Assembly: GCA_900770875.1 (NCBI GenBank) | Contig: CAAGLV010000001.1 | Coordinates: forward strand, 1-14,768 | Source: Flavobacteriales bacterium | GTDB lineage: Bacteria; Bacteroidota; Bacteroidia; Flavobacteriales; Weeksellaceae | Reading direction: 5' to 3' | Length of the DNA stretch: 14,768 bases | Part shown: positions 1 to 6,928 of the stretch, piece after piece | How the letters are laid out: the number at the start of each line of letters is the position of its first letter | Numbering within the stretch: position 1 is the first letter of the stretch | Notes under the pieces: model-generated | What the model saw: the letters and a program-made list of their open reading frames with translations, nothing else | Databases searched by the model: none | What the model was told of the DNA's origin: nothing | Made by a program: the position numbers and the translations under genes

Positions 1-798
1 AAAATTATCGACAACTTATATTGTGCTGGACAGATTAACGGAACAACAGGATACGAGGAAGCAGCTTCTCAAGGTTTAATGGCTGGTATTAATGCCGCTT
101 TAAAAATTCAAGAAAAAGATCCTTTTATCTTAAATCGTAACGAAGCTTACATTGGAGTTTTAATCGACGATTTAATTACAAAAGGAACCGAAGAGCCTTA
201 TCGTATGTTTACTTCTCGTGCCGAATATCGTATCTTATTACGTCAAGATAATGCCGACGAACGTTTAACTCGTAAAGGTTTTGATATTGGTTTAGCGAAA
301 GAAGATCGTTTACGTAGAATGGAAGAAAAGTATGCAAATGCTGAAAAATTAGTTCAGTATTTTGAAGAGCATTCTGTAAAACCAAAAGAAATAAACGAGG
401 TGATTGAAGAACGAGAAGGTTCTCCTCTAGCTCAACCAAATAAAATGATTAATGTAATTACTCGTCCCGAATTAAAGCTTGCTGATTTTACAAAATTAGA
501 TCGCGTTGCTGAATTCATCAAAGAGAATAACATTAACGAAGAAGAATTAGAGCAGACAGAAATCCAAATTAAATACAAAGGTTACATCAAGAAAGAGCAA
601 CAAAATGCAGATAAACTTTCTCGATTAGAAAACTTACGTATTCCTACAAATATCGATTACGATGTTATGGGATCGATGTCGATAGAAGCTCGTCAGAAAT
701 TAAATAAAATCAGACCTGCAACTGTTGCACAAGCTTCGCGTATTAGTGGAGTTTCGCCAGCAGATATTAGTGTCTTATTAATCCACATGGGTAGATAA
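1..798 (+). CDS. mnmG: MnmG (GidA) tRNA uridine-5-carboxymethylaminomethyl modification enzyme, C-terminal part
   Basis: The reading frame is open from base 1, so the 5' part of the gene lies outside the window; 265 codons plus TAA remain of a protein usually about 620 residues long. MnmG is the FAD-dependent partner of MnmE. Together they place a carboxymethylaminomethyl or aminomethyl group on wobble U34 of certain tRNAs in the cytosol. The family signature AGQINGTTGYEEAA lies at the start (about bases 28-69), followed by QGLMAGINAA, the conserved block EPYRMFTSRAEYR (about 193-231) and, near the end, QASRISGVSPADISVLL in the C-terminal helical domain that contacts MnmE and tRNA. The ATG at base 79 is an internal Met (QGLMAG), not the start. 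The gene ends 3 bp before the methyltransferase gene, so the two probably share a transcript. Identification is near certain. Confidence 0.97.
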   Translation, partial: KIIDNLYCAGQINGTTGYEEAASQGLMAGINAALKIQEKDPFILNRNEAYIGVLIDDLITKGTEEPYRMFTSRAEYRILLRQDNADERLTRKGFDIGLAKEDRLRRMEEKYANAEKLVQYFEEHSVKPKEINEVIEEREGSPLAQPNKMINVITRPELKLADFTKLDRVAEFIKENNINEEELEQTEIQIKYKGYIKKEQQNADKLSRLENLRIPTNIDYDVMGSMSIEARQKLNKIRPATVAQASRISGVSPADISVLLIHMGR

Positions 799-801
799 TC
801 T

Positions 802-1695
802 ATGAATAATGTTCCACGTGAAACAATAAAAGAAAATCCTTCAATTGAAGGATTTTCTGGTATTAAGGTAATTGATTTAAAGGATTACTTTTTAACACAA
901 GAAGAATTTAGCATTTACAAAGACGAGAAAACAGGTGTTCATTTTACCTTTCCTCAACCATTAAACGATCTTTCTCGCTATTATGAAAGTGAAAATTATA
1001 TTTCGCATACCGATGGTAAAAAATCTCTTTTTGAGAAAATTTATCAAATCGCGAAACAATATAATTTAGATCAAAAACTAAAGCTGATTAAAGAAACTAC
1101 TCAAGGAAAATCGATTTTAGATTATGGTTGTGGTGCTGGCGATTTTTTACAACATATGCAAAAAAATGGATATGATGTAACCGGAATGGAACCAAATCCA
1201 AAAGCCAACGAAATCTCGAAATCTAAAATTGGAAATGACAATGTGGTAAATTGCGAATTAAAAGACATCAACAAAAAATTTGATATCATTACCATGTGGC
1301 ATGTTTTAGAGCACATTCCTAATTTAAATGAAATTTTAACCGAATTAAAAAAACATTTAAATCCGGGAGGAACTTTAATTATTGCTGTACCTAATCATCT
1401 TTCCTATGATGCAAACTATTACGGGAAATATTGGGCGGCTTATGATGTGCCACGTCATTTATGGCATTTTAATCCTGATAGCATTAAACGTTTAGTGAAT
1501 AACTTTGGTATGAAAATTGAAAATGTCAATCCTATGAAGTTAGATTCGTTTTATGTTAGCTTGCTTTCAGAAAAATATAAAGGAAATTCATTCCCATTTT
1601 TAAAAGCATTTTACATCGGATTAAAATCTAACCAATCAGCAAAAAAAACGGGGCAATATTCGTCTTTAATCTATACGATTAAAGCAAATATTTAA
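802..1695 (+). CDS. Class I SAM-dependent methyltransferase (Methyltransf_23-like), substrate unknown
   Basis: 297 residues. The Rossmann methyltransferase core is clear. Motif I, ILDYGCGAGDF, is at about residues 105-115 and binds SAM; the acidic end of strand 2, VTGMEP, is at about 130; FDIITMWHVLEHIPN at about 160-174 is motif IV with the usual HVLEH; LNPGGTLIIAVPN follows; and VPRHLWHFNP at about 216-225 is typical of this methyltransferase group. An N-terminal region of about 100 residues with YYESENYISH precedes the core. The ATG at 802 is the only Met that keeps this region, and no nearer alternative exists. The start is 3 bp after mnmG, so translational coupling is likely. The substrate cannot be told from sequence; linkage to mnmG makes an RNA target conceivable but unproven. 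A parS-like site is embedded in codons 3-8. No obvious terminator follows in the 128 bp before the next gene. Confidence 0.9.
   Translation: MNNVPRETIKENPSIEGFSGIKVIDLKDYFLTQEEFSIYKDEKTGVHFTFPQPLNDLSRYYESENYISHTDGKKSLFEKIYQIAKQYNLDQKLKLIKETTQGKSILDYGCGAGDFLQHMQKNGYDVTGMEPNPKANEISKSKIGNDNVVNCELKDINKKFDIITMWHVLEHIPNLNEILTELKKHLNPGGTLIIAVPNHLSYDANYYGKYWAAYDVPRHLWHFNPDSIKRLVNNFGMKIENVNPMKLDSFYVSLLSEKYKGNSFPFLKAFYIGLKSNQSAKKTGQYSSLIYTIKANI
810..825. other. parS-like centromere site (ParB/Spo0J binding) inside the methyltransferase start
   Basis: The 16 bases TGTTCCACGTGAAACA form an inverted repeat centred on CACGTG (815-820); the two 8-base arms differ at one position only. This matches the widely conserved chromosomal parS consensus TGTTnCACGTGAAACA, bound by ParB. 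It lies across codons 3-8 of the downstream methyltransferase (encoding NVPRET), 12 bp after the mnmG stop codon. Matching 15 fixed bases by chance in a 15-kb AT-rich window is very unlikely. ParB binding here is inferred from the match, not shown. Confidence 0.82.
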
Positions 1696-1823
1696 AATAA
1701 AGCGATTTAAGAGCGTTTTAGACCTGTAAATATATTGAGGTATTAAAAATTAAAATAAGTTGCTTAAATTAAATCTATAGAAGCCGTTTTTTATATCGAT
1801 TTACGAAAAAAATATTAATTACT

Positions 1824-2351
1824 ATGAAAAAAATAATTCTTTTACTAACAGTTGGTGCATCTTTTATTTTAGGATCGTGTGCCTCTACAAACAACAATAC
1901 AAATGTACAGAAATCTCAGATGGCATTAGCTAAAGAGATTCGTGGTGCATGGACACTTAAAAATGTTAATTACGAAGGTTTAGCTACCAAACAAGTACAA
2001 GGCAACAAATATGTAACAGAAACTGTTGCTAATGTTTTTGATACTGCAAGCCCAGAATGCTACATTGGTTCTACTTGGAACTTAGTACAAAATAATAAAA
2101 AAGGAACTTATACTTTTAATAATCCAAGCAACGGATGTCCTACAGGAACAGCTGATATTATTTGGGATATTAAAGAATCGGGTTCTACAACTTACTTTAC
2201 ATTTAAAGATGTAACAGGAATTAAAGCAAAACAAAATACAGCTGGATACAACTTAGTTGTTAGTTACTTAAACGAAACAACAATGCAATTAACACAAGAT
2301 GTTAATGTAAGCGGTAAAATAGCTAAAATTATATATACTTTCCAACGATAA
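1824..2351 (+). CDS. Lipocalin-like lipoprotein
   Basis: 175 residues. The N-terminus is a lipoprotein signal peptide: Lys-Lys, a hydrophobic stretch, then the lipobox LGSC with the acylated Cys at residue 19, so the protein should be membrane-anchored and, in Bacteroidota, probably at the outer membrane. The mature part starts with a low-complexity Asn/Thr linker (20-30), then ALAKEIRGAWTLKNV (about 34-48) and alternating beta strands ending in TMQLTQDV and KIIYTFQR. This pattern fits the small lipocalin-like beta-barrel domain common in Flavobacteriia. Cys79 and Cys105 could form a disulfide. It is followed 11 bp later by the OmpA-like lipoprotein gene and both probably form one operon. The ligand is unknown. 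I saw no exact TAnnTTTG promoter element in the 128 bp upstream and no Shine-Dalgarno sequence. Confidence 0.8.
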   Translation: MKKIILLLTVGASFILGSCASTNNNTNVQKSQMALAKEIRGAWTLKNVNYEGLATKQVQGNKYVTETVANVFDTASPECYIGSTWNLVQNNKKGTYTFNNPSNGCPTGTADIIWDIKESGSTTYFTFKDVTGIKAKQNTAGYNLVVSYLNETTMQLTQDVNVSGKIAKIIYTFQR

Positions 2352-2362
2352 ATAAAACCATC

Positions 2363-3064
2363 ATGAAAAAATTAAATACAAAATTAACTGCAATCGTTTT
2401 AGGAGGTGCATTTGTACTTTCTTCTTGTTCTGCTGTACAGAATGCAAATAATACTCAAAAAGGTGCTGGAATCGGTGTTGTAGCTGGTTCGGTTATCGGA
2501 GGAATTTTAGGTAATAATATTGGTAAAGGAGGAAACACTGCTTTAGGTGCTGTAATTGGTGCTGCTGTTGGTGGTGCTGCCGGAGGTATTATTGGACACA
2601 ATATGGATAAACAAGCCCAAAAAATTGAACAAGTTTTACCTGGTGCTGAAGTTGTTCGTACAGAAGAAGGGATCAACCTTATTTTAGATGAAAAATCGAA
2701 TGTAACTTTTGAATACAATAAATCTTCTTTAACATCTGCAGCAAAAGAAAATTTAGATAAATTAATTCAAGTATTTAAAGAATTCCCTGATACTAATTTA
2801 TTAATTGTTGGTTATACAGATAATGTAGGATCGCAAGCTTACAATTTACCTTTATCAGAACAAAGAGCTAAATCTGTAAGAGATTATTTAGTTGCAAACG
2901 GAATTGCTGCCTCTCGTTTAACTTACGTTGGTAAAGGTATCGAAGAACCTATTGCAAGTAACGATACTGCAGAAGGGCGTGCTAAAAACCGTCGTGTAGA
3001 AATTGCTATTACTGCAAACGAAAAAATGAAAGCAGACGCAGAAAAACAAGCTGCTAACAATTAA
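2363..3064 (+). CDS. OmpA-family peptidoglycan-binding lipoprotein with glycine zipper (YiaD-like)
   Basis: 233 residues. A lipoprotein signal peptide ends in LSSC with the acylated Cys at residue 22. Residues about 34-79 are a glycine-zipper region of repeated GxxxG-type spacing (GAGIGVVAGSVIGG and on), which can form a membrane-interacting helical hairpin. The OmpA C-terminal domain spans about 112-217: a beta strand VTFEYNKSSLTSAA, then GYTDNVGS with Asp153, then LSEQRA with Arg168, and NRRVEI (209-214). Asp153 and Arg168 are 15 residues apart, as in the pair that binds diaminopimelate in peptidoglycan. The protein should tether the outer membrane to the cell wall. It is the second gene of a pair with the lipocalin-like lipoprotein 11 bp upstream, and it ends in a strong terminator. 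The architecture resembles E. coli YiaD. Confidence 0.93.
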   Translation: MKKLNTKLTAIVLGGAFVLSSCSAVQNANNTQKGAGIGVVAGSVIGGILGNNIGKGGNTALGAVIGAAVGGAAGGIIGHNMDKQAQKIEQVLPGAEVVRTEEGINLILDEKSNVTFEYNKSSLTSAAKENLDKLIQVFKEFPDTNLLIVGYTDNVGSQAYNLPLSEQRAKSVRDYLVANGIAASRLTYVGKGIEEPIASNDTAEGRAKNRRVEIAITANEKMKADAEKQAANN

Positions 3065-3083
3065 TTTTAAAAAACAAATAGAT

Positions 3084-3114
3084 AAAATGGTAGCTTAAGC
3101 TACCATTTTTTTTT
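3084..3114 (+). terminator. Intrinsic terminator of the lipocalin-ompA pair
   Basis: An 11-bp perfect stem (3084-3094 with 3099-3109, core ATGGTAGC/GCTACCAT) with loop TTAA is followed by a run of nine T (3106-3114). It begins 19 bases after the OmpA-like stop codon. Confidence 0.92.
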
Positions 3115-3150
3115 ACAAAAAAATCAAGGAATTGATTTATAAATTTTAAT

Positions 3151-3179
3151 AAAAAAAGCTTCAGTAAACTGAAGCTTTT
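3151..3179 (-). terminator. Intrinsic terminator of the minus-strand lipoprotein gene
   Basis: The arms AAAAGCTTCAGT (3154-3165) and ACTGAAGCTTTT (3168-3179) form a perfect 12-base inverted repeat. On the minus strand the stem follows the stop codon at 3185 by a few bases and is trailed by seven T (complement of 3151-3157). The T-rich bases on the other side could let it act on both strands, closing the convergent junction with the OmpA-like gene. Confidence 0.88.
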
Positions 3180-3184
3180 CTATT

Positions 3185-4276
3185 TTATTTAACATCGGTT
3201 ACAAACCATTTGTTGTTGATATTTTCTATTGTTAAAATCATTTTTTTAGAGTTGTCGTCGGCAAAAGTAATATTTGCTTCAACCAAAACAGTTTTTTCGT
3301 CACCATCTAAAACCTTTGTATCTTTAACTTTACCATTTGCAAAATTAACTACAAAATTATCCTGAGAAAATTTTTGATACGTTGGCCAATCATTACTACG
3401 TGTTAACGCAAATGCAGCAGAATAATTCTTCTTTGCTATGTTTTGTAAAAAACGACTACTTAAAGTATTAATCATTGCAACGTCTTTATTAATTTCTTTA
3501 GTAATCGAATCGTTAACAATTGCAGCTCCACTTCCTACAAAACTAGCTGGTAATTCTACCACTCTACGCTGTGTTAAATAACGATCGGGATGCGGAATAC
3601 GTACTAAAACATCTACAGCATTCGATTTTATTTTAGCACGATCTAAGCTGTTATATTTAATTAAAATTCCGTTGTTACGATATAAAGCATCCATCGAATT
3701 TGGATCGATTACAGCTCGTTTTGTATAAACAATATTTCCGCCGTTAAACACTTCTACGGTTGCTGTAATTGGTTCGGAAATCTGAATCTCGTTTCCTTCT
3801 ACATCAAAAAAGAAAGGATCTAGTCTAAATCCATCCGCATCGTTACTTACTCTAAAATCAAAACGCTGAATACTTGCAGAAGAATTTTGTGGCTGTTCTG
3901 TTGTCTCCTCTTCTATCGCATTACCTGGCAATGGAATTCCGTTAACTAATGGAACTTGGTTACGATTCCATAAAAAATTATTTTGATTAGCTATAGTTTC
4001 GGCTAATTCGAAAATTTCGTCGGCCGTTTTATCGTCAACAATATTACGTACAACTGTCCAACGTTCTTCGTCGGTATTCGTAGGATTTGTACGATATTCA
4101 AAAATAATATCTAATGCTTCTTTAAATTTTGTTTGCTGTAAAATAGGCAATTCTTTTGCAACCTTATCAACTGTTTCGCTAAATGTTGTTTGATCGGTAC
4201 CATCAACTTTTAAATGATCATTAGTACAACTAATAATTGCAAACATTAACGAAGCTATTAACACTATTTTTTTCAT
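3185..4276 (-). CDS. Two-domain lipoprotein (DUF6694-like N-terminus, NTF2-like C-terminus), function unknown
   Basis: 363 residues. The signal peptide MKKIVLIASLMFAIISC has its lipobox Cys at residue 17. Residues about 22-95 (LKVDGTDQTTFSETVDKVAK, then FKEALDIIFE and DKTADEIFELAE) follow the pattern of small DUF6694-type lipoproteins: a D-S-F-S start, a helix with conserved FxxAL and a TAxEI ending. This family name is from memory of the pattern and is tentative. Residues about 135-250 are beta-rich, ending in RIPHPDRYLTQRRVVELPA. The last about 95 residues (FLQNIAKKNYSAAFALT, WPTYQKF, NKWFVTDVK) look like an NTF2-fold or DUF4878-type domain. The combination suggests a periplasm-facing protein of unknown role. 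It lies 116 bp downstream of the CLC gene on the same strand, with no terminator visible between them. Confidence 0.75.
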   Translation of the reverse strand: MKKIVLIASLMFAIISCTNDHLKVDGTDQTTFSETVDKVAKELPILQQTKFKEALDIIFEYRTNPTNTDEERWTVVRNIVDDKTADEIFELAETIANQNNFLWNRNQVPLVNGIPLPGNAIEEETTEQPQNSSASIQRFDFRVSNDADGFRLDPFFFDVEGNEIQISEPITATVEVFNGGNIVYTKRAVIDPNSMDALYRNNGILIKYNSLDRAKIKSNAVDVLVRIPHPDRYLTQRRVVELPASFVGSGAAIVNDSITKEINKDVAMINTLSSRFLQNIAKKNYSAAFALTRSNDWPTYQKFSQDNFVVNFANGKVKDTKVLDGDEKTVLVEANITFADDNSKKMILTIENINNKWFVTDVK

Positions 4277-4367
4277 ATGGAAATAATAATTCTTTTACGA
4301 ATATATTTTAAAGGTCTAAAATTTAATTATTTAGATCCCAATTTACTTATAACTTAATTTACTTCTG

Positions 4368-4375
4368 CAAAAATA
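4368..4375 (-). promoter_or_regulatory. Possible -7 element for the minus-strand lipoprotein gene
   Basis: On the minus strand these bases read TATTTTTG, an exact match to the Bacteroidota -7 consensus TAnnTTTG. The distance to the start codon is 91 bases, much longer than for other genes here, and I see no TTG-type -33 element at the usual spacing, so this is weak. Confidence 0.25.
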
Positions 4376-4392
4376 AACTATTTAACTTATTA

Positions 4393-5805
4393 TCAGCTTT
4401 TTATTTCGGATACTTCGCCTTCGGTTAAATCTTTTTCTTTTGTAGCTTTCTTTTCTGATTTTAATTCGTTTAATAAATCTTCGGCAATAATCTCGGCTGT
4501 CTTTTCGTAAAACGATCGTTTCTCTACTCTATTAGCAATTAAATTAGCACCCCAAGCAGCAACTAATAAGTAAAATATTACCGAATGACGATCGGTCATT
4601 TCTAAAACTAAAATGGCACAAGTAAATGGCGAACGTGTAAAGGCAGTTAAAAAAGAAACCATTCCAATTAAGATTAACATATTAACTTGGCTTGCATTTA
4701 GTGTGAATAAACTACCAATAAATGCACCTATTGTTCCACCAAAACTTAATGCTGGTGCAAAGATTCCTCCAGCTCCGCCATTTGTAAACGATACAATTCC
4801 GTTAAATAAACGAGCCGGTATAATATACCATTCGATTGTTTTATCCGTTTCAAACAACAATCTATTTAACAATAAATTTCCCGATCCTACACTATCTTCG
4901 TTCGTAAAAAATACAACCGTAGCAAATAACATTACAGCTACAAAACCATAAATGTATTGATTACGCGTTGATAAACTTTTTTTGAATTTGTTGATTATAA
5001 AAATAATCTTACCGAAATATGCTCCAACTAATCCACTAGAAAGTGTAACCAAAAGTAAAATTAAAAAGAAATGAAAACCATCAGCTTGCACCTTAGGGAA
5101 ACCAAAAACTAAATAAGGTCCTAAAATGGTTTGGGCAGTAAAACCTGCAATAATAACTGCAGAGAAAACAGTTGTTCTTAAATATTTTATTGAATTTTTA
5201 GACAGCTCTTCTATCGCAAAAACAATACCTCCTAATGGTGTATTAAAAGCTGCAGCTAAACCAGCTGCACCACCTGTAATAATCATTAATTTTTGAGAAA
5301 TTTTTGGCCACGAATTTGGTAAAATCTTATTCACAACATACAAAATAGATGCTGCAATTTGTATGGTTGGTCCTTCGCGTCCAACAACTCCACCTCCTAA
5401 CGAAATAAAGAAACTACTGATAATTTTAACCAAAATTATACGAACACTTAATAAACGATCTGATAATTTTTTTGCCTTTTTATTAGGCAATGCAAGTGCA
5501 GCCATTACTTGTGGAATTCCACTTGCATTTGAATATTTTGAATATCGTACAACTAAGATATATGATAAGAAAAATGCAACCGGAGCAAAAAGAAAAACCC
5601 AAGCTTTATGATGATGATATAAGGTTAAAAAAAACGATTCGCCAATGTGTAATAATTCGGTATATAAAACCGAGATTAAACCTATTAAACAAGATGCAAT
5701 CCACAACGGAAGATTCTGAAAAATAAATTGTGTCGATTCCAATCTTCTTCCGGTTATATTAAGACTTGGTATCTTTTTGGTGTTCTTTTCGTTAGAGATT
5801 TCCAT
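4393..5805 (-). CDS. CLC-family chloride channel/exchanger
   Basis: 470 residues and strongly hydrophobic, an inner-membrane CLC protein without C-terminal CBS domains. The anion-selectivity motifs are all present in order: SGIP at 95-98, GREGP at 142-146 with gating Glu144, GGIFAP at 346-351 and the pore Tyr at 412. AIEEL at 197-201 keeps the two adjacent glutamates, the second of which corresponds to the internal proton-pathway Glu203 of E. coli ClcA. This favours a chloride/proton exchanger over a passive channel. FNTPLGGIVFAIEEL and RSPFTCAILVLEMTD are further family hallmarks. The tail after about 430 is charged and Lys/Glu-rich. The gene starts 25 bp after pirin on the same strand, and an AGGA about 14 bases upstream is the only Shine-Dalgarno-like sequence. 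Exchanger activity is inferred from the conserved glutamate. Confidence 0.95.
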   Translation of the reverse strand: MEISNEKNTKKIPSLNITGRRLESTQFIFQNLPLWIASCLIGLISVLYTELLHIGESFFLTLYHHHKAWVFLFAPVAFFLSYILVVRYSKYSNASGIPQVMAALALPNKKAKKLSDRLLSVRIILVKIISSFFISLGGGVVGREGPTIQIAASILYVVNKILPNSWPKISQKLMIITGGAAGLAAAFNTPLGGIVFAIEELSKNSIKYLRTTVFSAVIIAGFTAQTILGPYLVFGFPKVQADGFHFFLILLLVTLSSGLVGAYFGKIIFIINKFKKSLSTRNQYIYGFVAVMLFATVVFFTNEDSVGSGNLLLNRLLFETDKTIEWYIIPARLFNGIVSFTNGGAGGIFAPALSFGGTIGAFIGSLFTLNASQVNMLILIGMVSFLTAFTRSPFTCAILVLEMTDRHSVIFYLLVAAWGANLIANRVEKRSFYEKTAEIIAEDLLNELKSEKKATKEKDLTEGEVSEIKS

Positions 5806-5830
5806 GATTTGAGTAAGTAATTCCTCAAAT

Positions 5831-6544
5831 TTAAAAATTCATCGGAACTTCTATCAACAAAACTTCTGTATTTTTAAATGTTTTAAATGTTAAAGAATCT
5901 GATTTTGTTAATTCTAATGCATCTCTTCTCGATAAACGATTGCCATCAAATTCTATTTCGCCATCAATTACCATTAAAAAAACACCTTGATTCGGTAGAT
6001 GAGTTTTATAAGATATTTCTTTTTCTGTTGAAAACTCTCCCTGAAACATCCAAGCATCTTGATTAATCCAAACACCTTCATCTGAATTATTTGGAGATAA
6101 TATTTGATACAATTCGTTTTCCTTTTTTAAATCTTTTATCGATAATTGTTGATATCTTGGTGCTAATTGCTGCGCATGAGGAAAAATCCAAATCTGAAAA
6201 AATTCGGTTGTAGTATCTTCATAAGCATTCATTTCGGCATGAAAAACTCCTGTTCCGGCGCTCATCACTTGGATATCTCCAGCTTCGATAACAGATCCTG
6301 TTCCCATCGAATCGCTATGTTTAAGTCCTCCAACTTTTGGAATTGTGATAATCTCCATATTATCGTGTGGATGTTTTCCAAAACCAGTTCCGCCAACAAT
6401 AATATCATCATTAAAAACACGTAAAGCACCAAAATGAATACGGTTTTGATCGTAATAACTTGCAAACGAAAACGAATGTTTGGTATTTAACCAACCATGG
6501 TTTGCTCCGCCTCTATCTTCTGATTTTATAATTTGATAATTCAT
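5831..6544 (-). CDS. Pirin family cupin protein (YhhW-like)
   Basis: 237 residues, the usual size for bacterial pirins. The double-stranded beta-helix (cupin) metal site is complete: His58 and His60 in HPHDNMEIIT, His102 and Glu104 in GVFHAEMN. These match the four iron ligands of characterised pirins. The N-terminal ANHGWLNTKHSFSFASYY and the FFQIWIFP segment are also typical of the family. Relatives such as E. coli YhhW show quercetin 2,3-dioxygenase activity in vitro, but the natural substrate is unsettled, so no activity is claimed. It is the first gene of a probable two-gene unit with CLC. A -7 element lies 19 bases upstream of the start codon, supporting this start. Confidence 0.95.
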   Translation of the reverse strand: MNYQIIKSEDRGGANHGWLNTKHSFSFASYYDQNRIHFGALRVFNDDIIVGGTGFGKHPHDNMEIITIPKVGGLKHSDSMGTGSVIEAGDIQVMSAGTGVFHAEMNAYEDTTTEFFQIWIFPHAQQLAPRYQQLSIKDLKKENELYQILSPNNSDEGVWINQDAWMFQGEFSTEKEISYKTHLPNQGVFLMVIDGEIEFDGNRLSRRDALELTKSDSLTFKTFKNTEVLLIEVPMNF

Positions 6545-6563
6545 TGTCTTAAATTTTATTAAT

Positions 6564-6571
6564 CAAAGTTA
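6564..6571 (-). promoter_or_regulatory. -7 promoter element of pirin-CLC
   Basis: The minus strand reads TAACTTTG, an exact TAnnTTTG. It ends 19 bases before the pirin ATG, giving a short leader of about 14 bases. No clear TTG at the -33 position was seen. Confidence 0.55.
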
Positions 6572-6874
6572 AAGTGAAAGGTTTTTAAACTTCTTGATTT
6601 GTGTTAATTAATGCTTAAGAACTTGTTATTCTAAAAAATAAGTTATTAAAATTAACAATTTTTTATTTTTGTTAATTAAGTTAATTTAATCATAAAAATC
6701 AATCTTTTGATATTTTAAAACTTTAGGAAAACTTGTTTATAAAGCTGGTTTTGTATTGTGAATAGTAAGTTACCCACAATTGTTAAAAGCAATAAAATCT
6801 TACATTAATCTAAATTTAATTTGTTAATTATTGGTTAATGCTACGAGAAATTAAAATCCGTAATGTTAAATCAT

Positions 6875-6902
6875 AAAAAAAACCTCTGATATAGAGGTTT
6901 TT
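6875..6902 (-). terminator. Intrinsic terminator of the D-2-hydroxyacid dehydrogenase gene
   Basis: The arms AAAAACCTCT (6878-6887) and AGAGGTTTTT (6893-6902) pair perfectly around loop GATAT. On the minus strand the hairpin follows the stop codon by 26 bases and is trailed by eight T (complement of 6875-6882). Confidence 0.9.
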
Positions 6903-6928
6903 ATCTTGTTATTAACAATGTTAATTAA

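Larger units (their letters stand above)
6545..6928. other. 384-bp AT-rich gene-free stretch between dehydrogenase and pirin
   Basis: No open frame longer than about a dozen codons with a start was found on either strand. It holds the pirin -7 element, the dehydrogenase terminator and many GTTAAT/ATTAAC words, including an 8-base inverted repeat ATTAACAA/TTGTTAAT around 6651-6677. A forward TATTTTTG at 6664-6671 could be a promoter on the + strand, and the hairpin at 6878-6902 could terminate such a transcript. A single DnaA-box-like TTACCCACA (one mismatch) is at 6770-6778. No further function can be assigned. Confidence 0.5.

Noticed and set aside
1696..1823. Promoter and terminator between the methyltransferase and the lipocalin-like gene
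   Set aside because: I found neither an exact TAnnTTTG nor a hairpin with a T run here, so none is annotated.
4613..4951. Open frame on the + strand inside the CLC gene
   Set aside because: It is antisense to a strongly conserved membrane protein and has no recognisable motif; likewise the other frames opposite rnr, the dehydrogenase and pirin.
5806..5830. Inverted repeat TTTGAG/CTCAAA between pirin and CLC
   Set aside because: It is only a 6-base AT-rich stem without a T run, spanning a 25-bp operon gap; not enough for a terminator or operator.
6770..6778. DnaA-box-like TTACCCACA in the AT-rich gap, suggesting oriC together with the parS site
   Set aside because: It has one mismatch to TTATnCACA, no cluster of boxes is nearby, and neither dnaA nor dnaN is in the window. 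A single box is expected by chance.
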